Below are positions 1 to 8,643 of a stretch of DNA of 64,000 nt, piece after piece; position 1 is the first letter of the stretch; each line of letters starts with the position of its first letter. Below the pieces are notes generated by a model. The model worked only from the letters and a program-made list of their open reading frames with translations. It was not told the origin of the DNA and did not search any database. The stretch lies in NCBI GenBank assembly GCA_026129905.1, contig JAHCHE010000008.1, positions 214,634 through 278,633 on the forward strand, read 5' to 3'. The stretch is from Bryobacteraceae bacterium (lineage in GTDB: Bacteria > Acidobacteriota > Terriglobia > Bryobacterales > Bryobacteraceae). The position numbers and the translations under genes were made by a program.

Positions 1-850
1 TGGAAAGGACCTTCCGCGCGAGCGCGAGTTTCTTGTCGCGGTCGGCGGGCGCGCCGCGAAAGTCCATCTCCAGGTACGCGCCGTCCTGAATGACGTGCAG
101 CGTCGCCCCCAACGGCGTGAAGATGGCTTCTTTGCCGAGGCCCGGAACGGATTCGAAGAGCTTCACGCCCTGCTTCTCCGTTTCTGCGCCGCCGCTCATG
201 CCTCCCATCATCTTCGAAGCGATTTTGAAGCCGGCCCACTTGCTCCCGGCGTCGTTCCGGTCAATCGTGAAAGCGAACACCAGCCCCTCGGAGCCGGCGG
301 AACCGACGAAGCCATGCGTAATCTTCTCCAGCGCCCGCTGGGCGTCCTGGGCGGCCGGGGTCTCCTGCAGTTCGCGATAGCCCTCCCTGGCGGCGCTCAC
401 ACTGCGCTCGGCAGTCTCCGCCGGATCGCCGAAGTAGATGCACCCTTCCGGCGCCCGGGGTTCCGTTCGCACGACGCGAACGCCCAACACGGCGCCTGCT
501 TCGGCGGACGGTAGATGAAAGCAACCGTCGGCCACCTGTTCCCTCGCGGGCGCCGGCCGGTCCTGGCTGAGGTCGATCCCGGCCTCGCGAGCCACCTGCG
601 TGATCTTCTCCTTGGCCTTGTACCCTGCGTATACCAGTCCTGCCACGCCGAGCGCCGCGACAACGCCAAAAACGCACAGCACGATCAGGACGACCTTCAA
701 GACGGGGCTGGACTTGCTTCCAGCCGTCGCGGGCGCCGCGACGCTGGCCGGCGTGGCCGCGGTTGGCTGCGTTTGGTCGCTTCGAGCGCCGCAATTCGCG
801 CAGAAGCTCCCAGTTAGCGCGGCGCCGCATTTTGTGCAATAGCTTGCCAT
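1..850 (-). CDS. Zinc-ribbon, single-pass membrane protein (3' end outside window)
   Basis: Reading leftward from an ATG at 850 the frame stays open to the window edge, giving at least 283 residues; the stop lies beyond base 1. Residues 5-20 hold two CxxC pairs (Cys5/Cys8 and Cys17/Cys20), a zinc-ribbon of the kind common at the N-terminus of acidobacterial membrane proteins. A Pro/Ala/Thr-rich linker follows, then a transmembrane segment at about residues 50-75 and a large, probably extracytoplasmic domain I do not recognise. A strong Shine-Dalgarno (GGAAGGAGGGGAG) ends right before the ATG and fixes the start. The product is probably an anchored envelope protein with a cytoplasmic zinc ribbon; the function is unknown. 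Confidence 0.8.
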   Translation of the reverse strand, partial: MASYCTKCGAALTGSFCANCGARSDQTQPTAATPASVAAPATAGSKSSPVLKVVLIVLCVFGVVAALGVAGLVYAGYKAKEKITQVAREAGIDLSQDRPAPAREQVADGCFHLPSAEAGAVLGVRVVRTEPRAPEGCIYFGDPAETAERSVSAAREGYRELQETPAAQDAQRALEKITHGFVGSAGSEGLVFAFTIDRNDAGSKWAGFKIASKMMGGMSGGAETEKQGVKLFESVPGLGKEAIFTPLGATLHVIQDGAYLEMDFRGAPADRDKKLALARKVLS

Positions 851-957
851 CTCCCCTCCTTCCAGGCGTGGCAGCGGTGGTGTGTAATGGATACTACCAG
901 AAGGAGCGCCCGGATTCAAGGCGCGCAGTGCTCTCGAGTGCTCTCGCCGCCACGTAC

Positions 958-966
958 TGCTACACT
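958..966 (+). promoter_or_regulatory. Extended -10 element, near-leaderless promoter
   Basis: TGC-TACACT (hexamer 961-966) matches an extended -10 box (TGn plus a TATAAT-like hexamer). It begins 13 nt before the ATG at 974, so transcription would start at or within a base or two of the start codon. No Shine-Dalgarno precedes that ATG. No -35 is evident. Inference from motif and spacing only. Confidence 0.4.
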
Positions 967-973
967 GCTTCCA

Positions 974-1537
974 ATGCCCTTCGATCCCACCGCTTACGGC
1001 CAGGAAACGGCGGAGATCCTGGCTCTGGACGGCAACGGCTTCCGGCTGATGCCGCTGGCCTCCGGCTGTTGTTCTTCGCAGGAAGCCGCCGAGCGGCTCA
1101 AAGGAGTGAAGGCCGACGCCCTCTTCGTCGGCGCGCGCGCTCCGGAAGCGGCATTCAGTGGCCTCTGGCTCTACTTTTCCTGCCTTGAAGAATCGCACCA
1201 GGTTTCGCAGAGAATTCATTCATCAGAAGGTAGTTTCTGGCATGCCATCATGCACCGCCAGGAGCCGGATCCGAGCAATTCCGCCTACTGGTTCCGCCAG
1301 ACCGGCCGTCACCTTGTCTTCGAGCCGTTGCTGGCGGAGGCGACGCGGATTGCGGCCGAATACCCCGATGTCGAGTTCACCCAGAGCGGGAGTTGGGATC
1401 CGTTCGCCTTCATCGACTTCTGCGAACACGCCCGCTGCAAACCGGGCAGCGCCGCCGAAGAACTCGCGATGAAGATTCAGCGCGCGGAATGGCAGTTGCT
1501 GTTCGATCACTGCGCGAGGGCGAAGCGAAATGCTTAG
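974..1537 (+). CDS. Hypothetical protein, 187 aa
   Basis: The frame is open from 887, but I choose the ATG at 974 (MPFDPTAYGQ) because an extended -10 element sits just upstream and the 29 residues before it look like untranslated sequence. The protein is soluble, without signal peptide or membrane segment, and rich in Trp, His and acidic residues in its middle (HAIMHRQEPDPSNSAYWFRQ). I recognise no named domain. Its last 8 bases overlap the start of the alcohol dehydrogenase at 1530, so the two are probably co-transcribed and translationally coupled, which suggests a role linked to that enzyme. Confidence 0.7.
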   Translation: MPFDPTAYGQETAEILALDGNGFRLMPLASGCCSSQEAAERLKGVKADALFVGARAPEAAFSGLWLYFSCLEESHQVSQRIHSSEGSFWHAIMHRQEPDPSNSAYWFRQTGRHLVFEPLLAEATRIAAEYPDVEFTQSGSWDPFAFIDFCEHARCKPGSAAEELAMKIQRAEWQLLFDHCARAKRNA

Positions 1538-2624
1538 CGCGAGAGCCGCCGTCCTGACGGCGTACAATCGCCCGCTGGAGATCCGCGAATTCCCTGCCCC
1601 GGCCGTGGCGGCGGGCGAAGCCGTGGTTCGCGTCGAGATGGCCGGCATCTGCGGAACCGACGTTCACCTCTGGAAAGGTGAGTTGCCGGTGCCGCTCCCG
1701 ATCGTCATGGGACACGAAACCGTGGGTTGGACCGAGCGGCTCGGCGATGGGCTCGAGACGGATTGGCGAGGCCGGCCGCTCGCCGCCGGCCATCGCGTTA
1801 CCTGGGCCAGCTCAATCGTTTGTGGCGAATGCTTCTACTGTCGCGTGAAGCGCCAGCCGACGCGGTGCCTCTCCCGCAAAGCCTACGGAATCTCCTACTC
1901 GGCCGATCAACCGCCCCACTTGCGCGGCGGCCATGCCGAAGCCATCCACCTCCGCGCCGGAACGGCGATTTTCCGGCTCCCGGACGAACTCGAGACCACC
2001 GCTGTTGTGGGGGCGGGCTGCGCGCTCGCCACGGCGCTTCATGGAACCGAACGCTGCCCCGTTCTCCTCGGCGACACGGTCATCGTGCAGGGCACGGGCC
2101 CGGTAGGACTTGCGGCCATCGCCGTCGCTCGGCAGTCGGGCGCTCAAAAAGTGATTGCCATCGGAGGACCGGCGCATCGCCTCGACCTAGCACGGAAATT
2201 CGGCGCGGACGAAGTGATCGACTTCGCCTCCAGCGAGCCGGCCGCAAGGCGAGAGGCGGCGCTGGCCCAAACCGGCGGCTTTGGCGCTGATGTCGTCCTC
2301 GAGTGCGTGGGCATCCCCACCGCGGTGAACGAAGGCATCGAGCTTTGCCGTGATGGCGGCAAATTCCTCGTGCTCGGCCAGTATGCCAACGCGGGCGACA
2401 TATCGTTCAACCCGCACCTCATCACCCGGAAGCAGTTGCAGATCGCCGGCTCCTGGGGGTTTGAGCCTCGCCACGTGGACCGGGCGCTTGCCTTCCTCTC
2501 CATGTCACCTTGGGCCGAGCGGTTCGCCGGCGAAGTAACGCACCGCTATCCCCTCGCCGAGGCCAACGCCGCCTTCGAAACCGTCCGCGACTGGCGAGCC
2601 GGAAAGACTGTACTCATCCCGTAA
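1530..2624 (+). CDS. Zinc-dependent medium-chain alcohol dehydrogenase
   Basis: A 364-residue MDR-superfamily oxidoreductase, normal length for the family. The catalytic zinc ligands Cys41 (in GICGTD) and His62-Glu63 (in MGHE) are present. A four-cysteine lobe at about residues 97-113 (CGECFYCRVKRQPTRC) matches the structural zinc site, and the GTGPVG turn at about residue 189 marks the NAD(P)-binding Rossmann fold. It would oxidise an alcohol or polyol reversibly in the cytoplasm. The substrate cannot be read from sequence; sorbitol/threonine-type and phosphonate-associated dehydrogenases are the nearest families I recall. The start overlaps the upstream gene by 8 nt. Confidence 0.88.
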   Translation: MLSARAAVLTAYNRPLEIREFPAPAVAAGEAVVRVEMAGICGTDVHLWKGELPVPLPIVMGHETVGWTERLGDGLETDWRGRPLAAGHRVTWASSIVCGECFYCRVKRQPTRCLSRKAYGISYSADQPPHLRGGHAEAIHLRAGTAIFRLPDELETTAVVGAGCALATALHGTERCPVLLGDTVIVQGTGPVGLAAIAVARQSGAQKVIAIGGPAHRLDLARKFGADEVIDFASSEPAARREAALAQTGGFGADVVLECVGIPTAVNEGIELCRDGGKFLVLGQYANAGDISFNPHLITRKQLQIAGSWGFEPRHVDRALAFLSMSPWAERFAGEVTHRYPLAEANAAFETVRDWRAGKTVLIP

Positions 2625-2761
2625 GATTGGGTGCGACAAATAAACGATGCTTTTGCCGATCGTTACATTGACAACTTCACGTCGCTTCTTCGATCCGGCG
2701 CGACTTTGCCGATGCTTGTAACGAAACCGGCTTGTCGGCGTCAAAGAACACTGGGCTTCCG

Positions 2762-4903
2762 ATGACAAACCGCAGCGAGTGGACACAGGATCTCTACGCC
2801 GTCGGCCTGAGCAGCACGCTGGTCGCGGGGGCGCTCCAGGGCGCAATCGTCTGGGCCATTTATGGGATCGTCGAAATGGCCCTCCTGGCCGTTGCCCCTT
2901 TTCTGGTCGAGCCGTCCAGCGCTCTGTTCACTCGCTGGCACTGGTTCATGTCGGCGGTCTCCCTGCTTGTCTACGCCGGAATCGGCGCCGCATTCGGCTT
3001 GGCTGCCGGAGTGTTGCTGCGATTCGCCGCCCGCGCCCGCACGTTCCGCGGCGCCGCGGATCGCGCGCACCTGCTTCAGACGCTGGTCACCATCCCGCTC
3101 CTTGCCGCCTTCCTGCTACAGTTATCGGTAAGAACCACCGCCAGTTCCTTTACCCGGTTCTGCCTCGCGGTCGGCGCGCTGTTGCTCGTTCCGGTCGTCA
3201 TGAACGCGATTCCGCGCCTGCGCTCCCAATCGGTGGCCGTCCTCGCCAGCCCCTGGAGCGTCGCCCTGCTCCTCCTCGGACTTCCGTGGCTTTGGGAGGT
3301 GGCAGAGCAGGACCGTCCGCTGTCGGCGGACCTCGCCTGCGTCCTTCTGTATCTCGCGCTTCTTGCCGCCGCGTGGCGAGTCGACGCTCGTCTCCGGGCC
3401 TCCACCGCCCCTGCCCGTCGCCCCATGCGCTACGCGCTATCCGCCTGCGCCGGCGCGGCGTTATTCGCGATCACCGGCGCGGCTCTAAATGCAACCATCA
3501 ATCCTGCCCCTGAACCCGGCGAGTCCCTCTCCCCAAAACCGCCGGACGTCGTGCTCCTGGTCTTGGATACGGTGCGCGGTGATCACACTTCGCTGAACGG
3601 CTATCGCCGCGATACGACGCCGGGCTTGCGAAAGCTGGCCGAACAGAGCACGGTTTACCTGAACGCCATCGCCACCTCGAACTTCACCCTGCCCACCCAC
3701 GCTTCGCTGTTCACCGGGCTCTATCCCCGCCGTCACGGCGCGACCCGCGAATCTCCGGAGGCGTCCGCCCCCAACCGGCTCAGCCACGATCTCGTCACCC
3801 TGGCGGAGGTCCTGTCCGAGCGCGGATTCGCCACCGCTGCCGCATCCGCCAACTCCGCGTTCATCAACGATTATTTCGGGATGGACCAGGGCTTCGACAC
3901 ATTCCGCGTACACGATCTGCTTCCGCCGCCGTATTACCTCCAACGTGGCGTGCTGTTGCTGCTTCGGCCCACTGGCATTGGGGAACTGACGCGCCGCTAC
4001 CAAAGCGCCGGACAGATCAATGCGGATGTATTCCCGATCCTTGATCGCCTGGCCGGCTCTGATGCCCCGTTCTTTCTGTTCGTAAACTACATGGACGCCC
4101 ACGTGCCCCTACTGCCGCCGCCCTATTACCGCGACCTCTATCCCCGGCGCATGCGCAACTTCGCCTGGCCCCAGTTCGAAGAGCTGTCCGTGCGTCTTCA
4201 GACCACGCGCACTCCGTTCACAGACGAAGAAGCAGAAGCCGTGGTCGCGCTCTACGATGGCGCCATCGCCTACCTGGATTCCCAGATCGCGCAATTGGTC
4301 GAGCGCCTCCGCCGGCTTGGCCGCTTCGATAACACTCTCTTGATCGTCACCTCCGACCACGGCGAAGGGCTCGGCAACCATTTGTTGATGGGTCACGGCG
4401 CTTCCACCTATCAGCACCAGGTGGGCGTGCCGCTGCTGATCAAATACCCCGGCCAACGGACGCCCGCGCGCATCACGGAACTGGCCAGCCAGGTCGACGT
4501 CATGCCCACCGTCCTCGACGTCCTCGGCTGCCGCGCGCCGGCGCCGCTCGACGGCCTGAGTCTGCGGCGTGGCGTCCCGGCCGGCCGGTCCGTCTTCGCC
4601 GTTTCCGTACCGGCGCGGAGAGATCTGGCCAGGCCCGTAGGTCCGGATTCGCTGCCGCAGCATGCCGCCGTCGTCGGAACGACCAAGCTGATCGCCGGGG
4701 TGGGCGCCAGTCCCCGCCTCTACAATTTCGCCGACGACCCTCGCGAGGTAACCGACATCGCCGCGGCGGACCCGGCCGCCACCAGGTCAATGCTCACCCT
4801 TTTGGACAACTGGCTCGCAGCCACGCCGAGTTATTCCGGAAGCCGGAAGACAACCGACCCGAAGAATCTCGAACGGCTGCGCGAACTCGGCTACATCCAG
4901 TAG
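2762..4903 (+). CDS. Membrane-anchored alkaline-phosphatase-fold hydrolase (sulfatase-like, Thr nucleophile)
   Basis: The N-terminal ~250 residues hold several hydrophobic spans, followed by a sulfatase/alkaline-phosphatase domain. Metal-binding Asp269 (LVLDTVRGDH) and Asp532-His533 (SDHGEGLGNH) are present. At the place of the sulfatase CxPxR signature the protein reads TLPTHAS (Thr309-Leu-Pro311-Thr-His313), so the formylglycine Cys/Ser is a Thr and the Arg a His. That fits a phospho-hydrolase or transferase such as lipoteichoic-acid-synthase or phosphoethanolamine-transferase relatives better than a sulfatase. The catalytic domain should face the periplasm. I prefer ATG 2762 over a TTG at 2732 in the same frame; neither has a clear Shine-Dalgarno. 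Length 713 aa. Confidence 0.82.
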   Translation: MTNRSEWTQDLYAVGLSSTLVAGALQGAIVWAIYGIVEMALLAVAPFLVEPSSALFTRWHWFMSAVSLLVYAGIGAAFGLAAGVLLRFAARARTFRGAADRAHLLQTLVTIPLLAAFLLQLSVRTTASSFTRFCLAVGALLLVPVVMNAIPRLRSQSVAVLASPWSVALLLLGLPWLWEVAEQDRPLSADLACVLLYLALLAAAWRVDARLRASTAPARRPMRYALSACAGAALFAITGAALNATINPAPEPGESLSPKPPDVVLLVLDTVRGDHTSLNGYRRDTTPGLRKLAEQSTVYLNAIATSNFTLPTHASLFTGLYPRRHGATRESPEASAPNRLSHDLVTLAEVLSERGFATAAASANSAFINDYFGMDQGFDTFRVHDLLPPPYYLQRGVLLLLRPTGIGELTRRYQSAGQINADVFPILDRLAGSDAPFFLFVNYMDAHVPLLPPPYYRDLYPRRMRNFAWPQFEELSVRLQTTRTPFTDEEAEAVVALYDGAIAYLDSQIAQLVERLRRLGRFDNTLLIVTSDHGEGLGNHLLMGHGASTYQHQVGVPLLIKYPGQRTPARITELASQVDVMPTVLDVLGCRAPAPLDGLSLRRGVPAGRSVFAVSVPARRDLARPVGPDSLPQHAAVVGTTKLIAGVGASPRLYNFADDPREVTDIAAADPAATRSMLTLLDNWLAATPSYSGSRKTTDPKNLERLRELGYIQ

Positions 4904-4938
4904 TGGCGGATCGTCCGGCATATCGGACTAATAAGTCT

Positions 4939-4946
4939 GGTATTAT
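4939..4946 (+). promoter_or_regulatory. Extended -10 element, leaderless promoter
   Basis: TG-G-TATTAT: the hexamer at 4941-4946 begins exactly 12 nt before the ATG at 4953, the spacing expected if the A of the start codon is the +1 base. The next gene has no Shine-Dalgarno. No -35 match is visible at the usual distance, as is common for extended -10 promoters. Confidence 0.45.
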
Positions 4947-4952
4947 CGGCGC

Positions 4953-5411
4953 ATGAACCTGTGCCTCGCCGCCGTACTCGCGCCACTGCTGTTGTTGGCC
5001 GCTGCGCCCGACCCGTTCGTCGGGGCATGGAAACTCAACGCGGTGAAATCGACTTTCGAGAAGGGCAGCCAGCCACCCCCTCCCGGCCTCTCGATGCGCT
5101 ATTCGAGAGAGGGCGATGTGGTAACGGTTACGGCGATCGTCCCACTGCCGGACGGCAAAGAACGGAAGATCGTGCACACCGAAACGTACGATGCGATACC
5201 GCACGACCGTTACGAAGGCAAGCCGAACGGTGAGACGCTGACGCACCGCCGGATTGACGAACGCACAGTGGAAACCGTCTGGCGGAAGGATGGGAAACCG
5301 ATGGCGATCACCACCCGGACCGTGTCGCCCGACGGGCGTACGCTGACATCCGTGGTCCGATCCCCGGGGAAATCGGAAGCCGATTACGTGCTCGTCTACG
5401 ACAAGCAGTAA
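4953..5411 (+). CDS. Small secreted protein with GAWKLN start (acidobacterial type)
   Basis: This 152-residue protein begins with a Sec signal peptide (MNLCLAAVLAPLLLLAAAPDP, cleavage near residue 18). The mature part starts FVGAWKLNAVKS, a pattern I associate with short secreted acidobacterial proteins of probable lipocalin-like beta fold. The rest alternates charged and hydrophobic residues as in a beta-barrel (YSREGDVVTVTAIV, TTRTVSPDGRTLTSVV). No catalytic motif is visible. It is likely monocistronic, with its own leaderless-type promoter. The biochemical function is unknown. Confidence 0.75.
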   Translation: MNLCLAAVLAPLLLLAAAPDPFVGAWKLNAVKSTFEKGSQPPPPGLSMRYSREGDVVTVTAIVPLPDGKERKIVHTETYDAIPHDRYEGKPNGETLTHRRIDERTVETVWRKDGKPMAITTRTVSPDGRTLTSVVRSPGKSEADYVLVYDKQ

Positions 5412-5483
5412 ACGCGCAGGACCACGTTCCCATCAGTCTGGCGCGACATTTTCCCGGCTTCTGCCGATAAGCACAGCAGCGCC

Positions 5484-6524
5484 ATGTCGTTTTCCGAATT
5501 GGTACGGCAATTCGTCGAATATTACCGGCCTCAAAAGCAGGAAAACGACGTCGACTGGGCTCTCGCGCGGGTGGTGGCAAAAGTGAACGTCGACCCCAAC
5601 CGCGCCAGGGCCGAGGCCACGGAACTTCGCGCCGCGGATCCAACCCGTTTCAGCGAGGCCGCCTTGCGGCTGCTCCAGACTTCGGGCGACGCCGCCATTC
5701 CCGCGCTTCGCCCATTGCTGACGCTCGACATCTTTATGCGCGGGCTTTTCAACCCGTCCGCCTTCAGCCGGCTCGATGCGGTTCGGCTGGTCCGAGAGCT
5801 CCGGCGGTTTGACTCCCGCCTCGACGTCCACTTGGTTACGGCGTTCATCGAGGATCATCGGCAGGATCCCAGTCCGCCGGATGCGGCGAGCGTGCAGCGA
5901 GTCTTGGAACTTGTGGGAGAGGTCACGGACAACGCGGGACGCGTCCAGCACCTCCTGAGTTCCCTGCAGAAAGTCGAGCACGCCTGGGTTCGATCGAAGA
6001 TCGTCGCTATTCTGGCGAGCCGCGCCGGCGCAAGCCGGCGAAACGAGGAGCTGTTGCGGGACCCCGACCCCCGCATCCGCGCCAACGTGATCCAAGGCAT
6101 CTGGAAAACGCCCGATAGCCCGGAGAAGCGCCAACTCTTCGTCAAGGCGCTCGACGATGGCCACCAGCGCGTCGTCGGGAACGCGCTCGTTGGCCTGGCC
6201 CGAATGCGCGATCCCTCGGCTCTCCGCGGAATCTATGACCTCTCGCGGCATTCCTCGCCGGAGTTCCGGGCCACCGCCGCTTGGGCGATGGGGGAGATCT
6301 GCTGCGCGTCGTTCCGGCCAGTCCTGGTCGAGTTGATGCAGGACGATAACCCAAGGGTCCGCCAGAACGCGCTGCGGGCCCTGTCGCGATTGCGAAGAAA
6401 GGAAGAGGCCGAGGCCGCGACGCCGGCGCCGCAGCCTACGCCTTCTTTCTTACCTCCACCTTCGCCCCCTGCTCGGCGAACTGCGCGATCCCGGAGTGGT
6501 CCAGGTCGCCCTTGCCCTCGTTGA
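5484..6524 (+). CDS. HEAT-repeat protein
   Basis: A 346-residue soluble protein made largely of helical repeats. Successive blocks such as DPDPRIRANVIQGIW, DGHQRVVGNALVGLARM, SSPEFRATAAWAMGEI and DDNPRVRQNALRALSRL show the D-x-x-x-R-V-R-x-N-A pattern of HEAT/PBS-lyase-like repeats in the C-terminal half. The protein probably serves as a binding scaffold; the partner is unknown. The last ~30 residues are Pro/Arg-rich low complexity (PTPSFLPPPSPPARR) and lie over the 3' end of the convergent garR gene: the two coding regions overlap by 89 bp. That tail may be read-through added after loss of an earlier stop. Confidence 0.75.
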   Translation: MSFSELVRQFVEYYRPQKQENDVDWALARVVAKVNVDPNRARAEATELRAADPTRFSEAALRLLQTSGDAAIPALRPLLTLDIFMRGLFNPSAFSRLDAVRLVRELRRFDSRLDVHLVTAFIEDHRQDPSPPDAASVQRVLELVGEVTDNAGRVQHLLSSLQKVEHAWVRSKIVAILASRAGASRRNEELLRDPDPRIRANVIQGIWKTPDSPEKRQLFVKALDDGHQRVVGNALVGLARMRDPSALRGIYDLSRHSSPEFRATAAWAMGEICCASFRPVLVELMQDDNPRVRQNALRALSRLRRKEEAEAATPAPQPTPSFLPPPSPPARRTARSRSGPGRPCPR

Positions 6525-7329
6525 TCAGCGACACCACCATCTGTTGCACCAGGCTGGTGATGGGGAGGGGGACCCGCAGCGACTCGGCCGCCTGGAGCGC
6601 ATTGCGCAGGTCTTTGTGATGCAGGTTGATCCGGAAGCCCGGCTTGAAGTTTCGGCCGATTAGCATCGGCGCCTTGGCGTTCAGCACCGTGCTCCCAGCC
6701 AGTCCCCCTTTGATAGCCTGGAAGACAGTCTCCGGATTCAACCCCGCCTTCGTCGCCAAAACCAGCGCTTCTCCCATCGCCGCGATGTTGCACGCCACGA
6801 TGATCTGGTTGGCCAGTTTGGTAACGTTGCCCGCGCCCACCTCGCCCGCCAGCGTCACCGATGAGCCCATCGCCTGGAGAATCGGCGCCACTTTGTCGAA
6901 CGTCTCCTGCTTGCCGCCCACCATAATTGCCAGCGTGCCGTCGATCGCCTTCGGCTCGCCCCCGCTTACCGGAGCGTCCAGGAATTCGACCGCCTTGGCT
7001 TCGCACGCTGCGCCGACCTTCTGCGCCACCAGCGGATTGATCGAACTCATGTCCACGAGAATCGATCCCCCGGCCGCGCCTTCCAGCACGCCGGCTGGCC
7101 CGAGCACAGCCTTCTCCACGTCCGGCCCGTCCGGCAGCATCGTGATGATGATTTCGCTCTTCGCCGCCGCGTCGGCGGCCGAAGCCCCTTTCCCCGCCCC
7201 GGCGGCCGTCAGTTCGTCCACCCGCTCGGCCACCACGTCGAACACCACCAGCTCGTGTCCCGCTTTCAGCAGGTTCTTCGACATGGGTTTCCCCATGATG
7301 CCAAGACCGACAAATCCGATTTTCGACAA
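6436..7329 (-). CDS. garR: 2-hydroxy-3-oxopropionate (tartronate semialdehyde) reductase
   Basis: A 297-residue beta-hydroxyacid dehydrogenase. The N-terminal Rossmann motif GFVGLGIMGKPM (residues 5-16), the substrate-binding DAPVSGGEPKA near residue 120 and the catalytic Lys in the VTKLANQ block near residue 170 are all intact. It would reduce tartronate semialdehyde to D-glycerate with NAD(P)H in glycolate/glyoxylate, glucarate or galactarate breakdown. The closely related 3-hydroxyisobutyrate dehydrogenases are the main alternative, but the overall pattern fits GarR/GlxR best. It is transcribed alone, convergent with the HEAT-repeat gene, with which it overlaps by 89 bp. Confidence 0.88.
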   Translation of the reverse strand: MSKIGFVGLGIMGKPMSKNLLKAGHELVVFDVVAERVDELTAAGAGKGASAADAAAKSEIIITMLPDGPDVEKAVLGPAGVLEGAAGGSILVDMSSINPLVAQKVGAACEAKAVEFLDAPVSGGEPKAIDGTLAIMVGGKQETFDKVAPILQAMGSSVTLAGEVGAGNVTKLANQIIVACNIAAMGEALVLATKAGLNPETVFQAIKGGLAGSTVLNAKAPMLIGRNFKPGFRINLHHKDLRNALQAAESLRVPLPITSLVQQMVVSLINEGKGDLDHSGIAQFAEQGAKVEVRKKA

Positions 7330-7427
7330 GAGTCCGCTCCTTTCCGATATCGAGAAGTTGAGAAGAAGATAAAATTATGCGGCTCGCCCGTAGGCCGCGT
7401 CAACGCCGCGGCGCTAAACGCGCTCCC

Positions 7428-8582
7428 TCAGCGCGACGCCTCCACCGAGAACCGGAATACCGTCGTCGTGTCGTAGCGCTCGCCTTGCGCCAGGGTGACG
7501 GACGGAAAATCCGGCTGGTTCGGCGAATCGGGAAAATGCTGCGTTTCGAGGCAGAATCCGGTCCGCGGACCGTAGACCTGTCCCCCTTTGCCGCGAATCG
7601 TCCCGTCGAGAAAATTGCCCGTGTAGAACTGAATGCCCGGCTCCGTGGTCAGCGTCTCCACTACTCGTCCCGTCTCCGGTTCCACCACCCTCGCCGCCAG
7701 CGTGAGCCCCTCGCCGGACCGGTTCAGTACGAAATTGTGGTCGTAACCTTTCCCTCGCTCCAGTTGCTCGTCCTTGTCGTTGATCCGCGCGCCGATCGGC
7801 GTCGGCTTCCGGAAGTCGAACGGCGTCCCTTCCACGCTCTTGAGTTCGCCCGGGGGAATCAATCCCCCGTCCACCGGCGTGAACCGGTCGGCGTTGATAG
7901 TCAACACGTGTCCGAGAATGTCCCCCTTGCCAGCGAGATTGAAATACGTGTGGTTGGTCAGATTCACCACCGTGGTCTTGTCGGTCGTGGCCTCATAGTG
8001 GATCCGCAGTTCGTTGTTGTCGCTCAGCGAGTAGGTCACCTTCGTGTTCAGGTTCCCCGGATAGCCCTCCTCGCCGTCCTTGCTCAGGTAGCGCAACTCC
8101 ACCCCCGGCGCCCCGTCCACCGACGTTTCATTCGCCTCCCAGACCACCTTGTCGAATCCTTTGATCCCGCCGTGCAAGTGGTTCTCGCCGTTGTTTCGCG
8201 CCAGCTTGTACTCCACGCCCCCGAGTTTGAACAGCCCCTTGCCGATCCGGTTCCCGTAGCGGCCAACCACCGCCCCGAAATACGGCTGCTCGCCAAGGTA
8301 GCCGTCCAGCGAATCGAAGCCGAGCGTCACGTCGCCAAGGTTGCCCTGCCGGTCCGGCGTCTTGATCGACACGACGATGGCGCCGTAGTTGATGATCCTC
8401 GCCTCCACGCCGTTCTTGTTCCGCAGCGTGTAGATGTCGATGGCCGCACCGTCGGCGGTCTTCCCGAACGATTCCTTGTTCACCTTCGTGCCTTCCCCCG
8501 TCTCCCGCCGGCCACCGGTAGAGCAAGATGCGGTGACCAAAAGTCCGGCTATCATCGCGGCGCGCAATATCCTGCTCGACAT
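7428..8582 (-). CDS. galM: Aldose 1-epimerase (mutarotase), probable lipoprotein
   Basis: A 384-residue GalM family enzyme that interconverts alpha and beta anomers of sugars such as glucose and galactose. Visible motifs are NHLHGG, the catalytic-His block LTNHTYFNLAG and the catalytic-Glu block CLETQHFPDSPNQPDFP, characteristic of bacterial GalM. The N-terminus (MSSRILRAAMIAGLLVTASC) is a lipoprotein signal with a lipobox-like TASC at residues 17-20, so the enzyme is probably anchored in the envelope. I chose ATG 8582 over the longer open frame because of this signal and an AGGAAGAAG ribosome site about 9 nt upstream. It is divergent from the sulfatase gene, with starts about 30-60 bp apart. 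Confidence 0.92.
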   Translation of the reverse strand: MSSRILRAAMIAGLLVTASCSTGGRRETGEGTKVNKESFGKTADGAAIDIYTLRNKNGVEARIINYGAIVVSIKTPDRQGNLGDVTLGFDSLDGYLGEQPYFGAVVGRYGNRIGKGLFKLGGVEYKLARNNGENHLHGGIKGFDKVVWEANETSVDGAPGVELRYLSKDGEEGYPGNLNTKVTYSLSDNNELRIHYEATTDKTTVVNLTNHTYFNLAGKGDILGHVLTINADRFTPVDGGLIPPGELKSVEGTPFDFRKPTPIGARINDKDEQLERGKGYDHNFVLNRSGEGLTLAARVVEPETGRVVETLTTEPGIQFYTGNFLDGTIRGKGGQVYGPRTGFCLETQHFPDSPNQPDFPSVTLAQGERYDTTTVFRFSVEASR

Positions 8583-8643
8583 GCGTACTTCTTCCTTTCC
8601 CTGGGAGTATAGTATGGCAAAGACGGATGCCGGAAATCTCACG

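Noticed and set aside
2668..2673. TTGACA before the sulfatase-like gene at 2762
   Set aside because: No -10-like hexamer at 16-18 bp downstream (the region reads CGATCC), so a promoter call is not supported.
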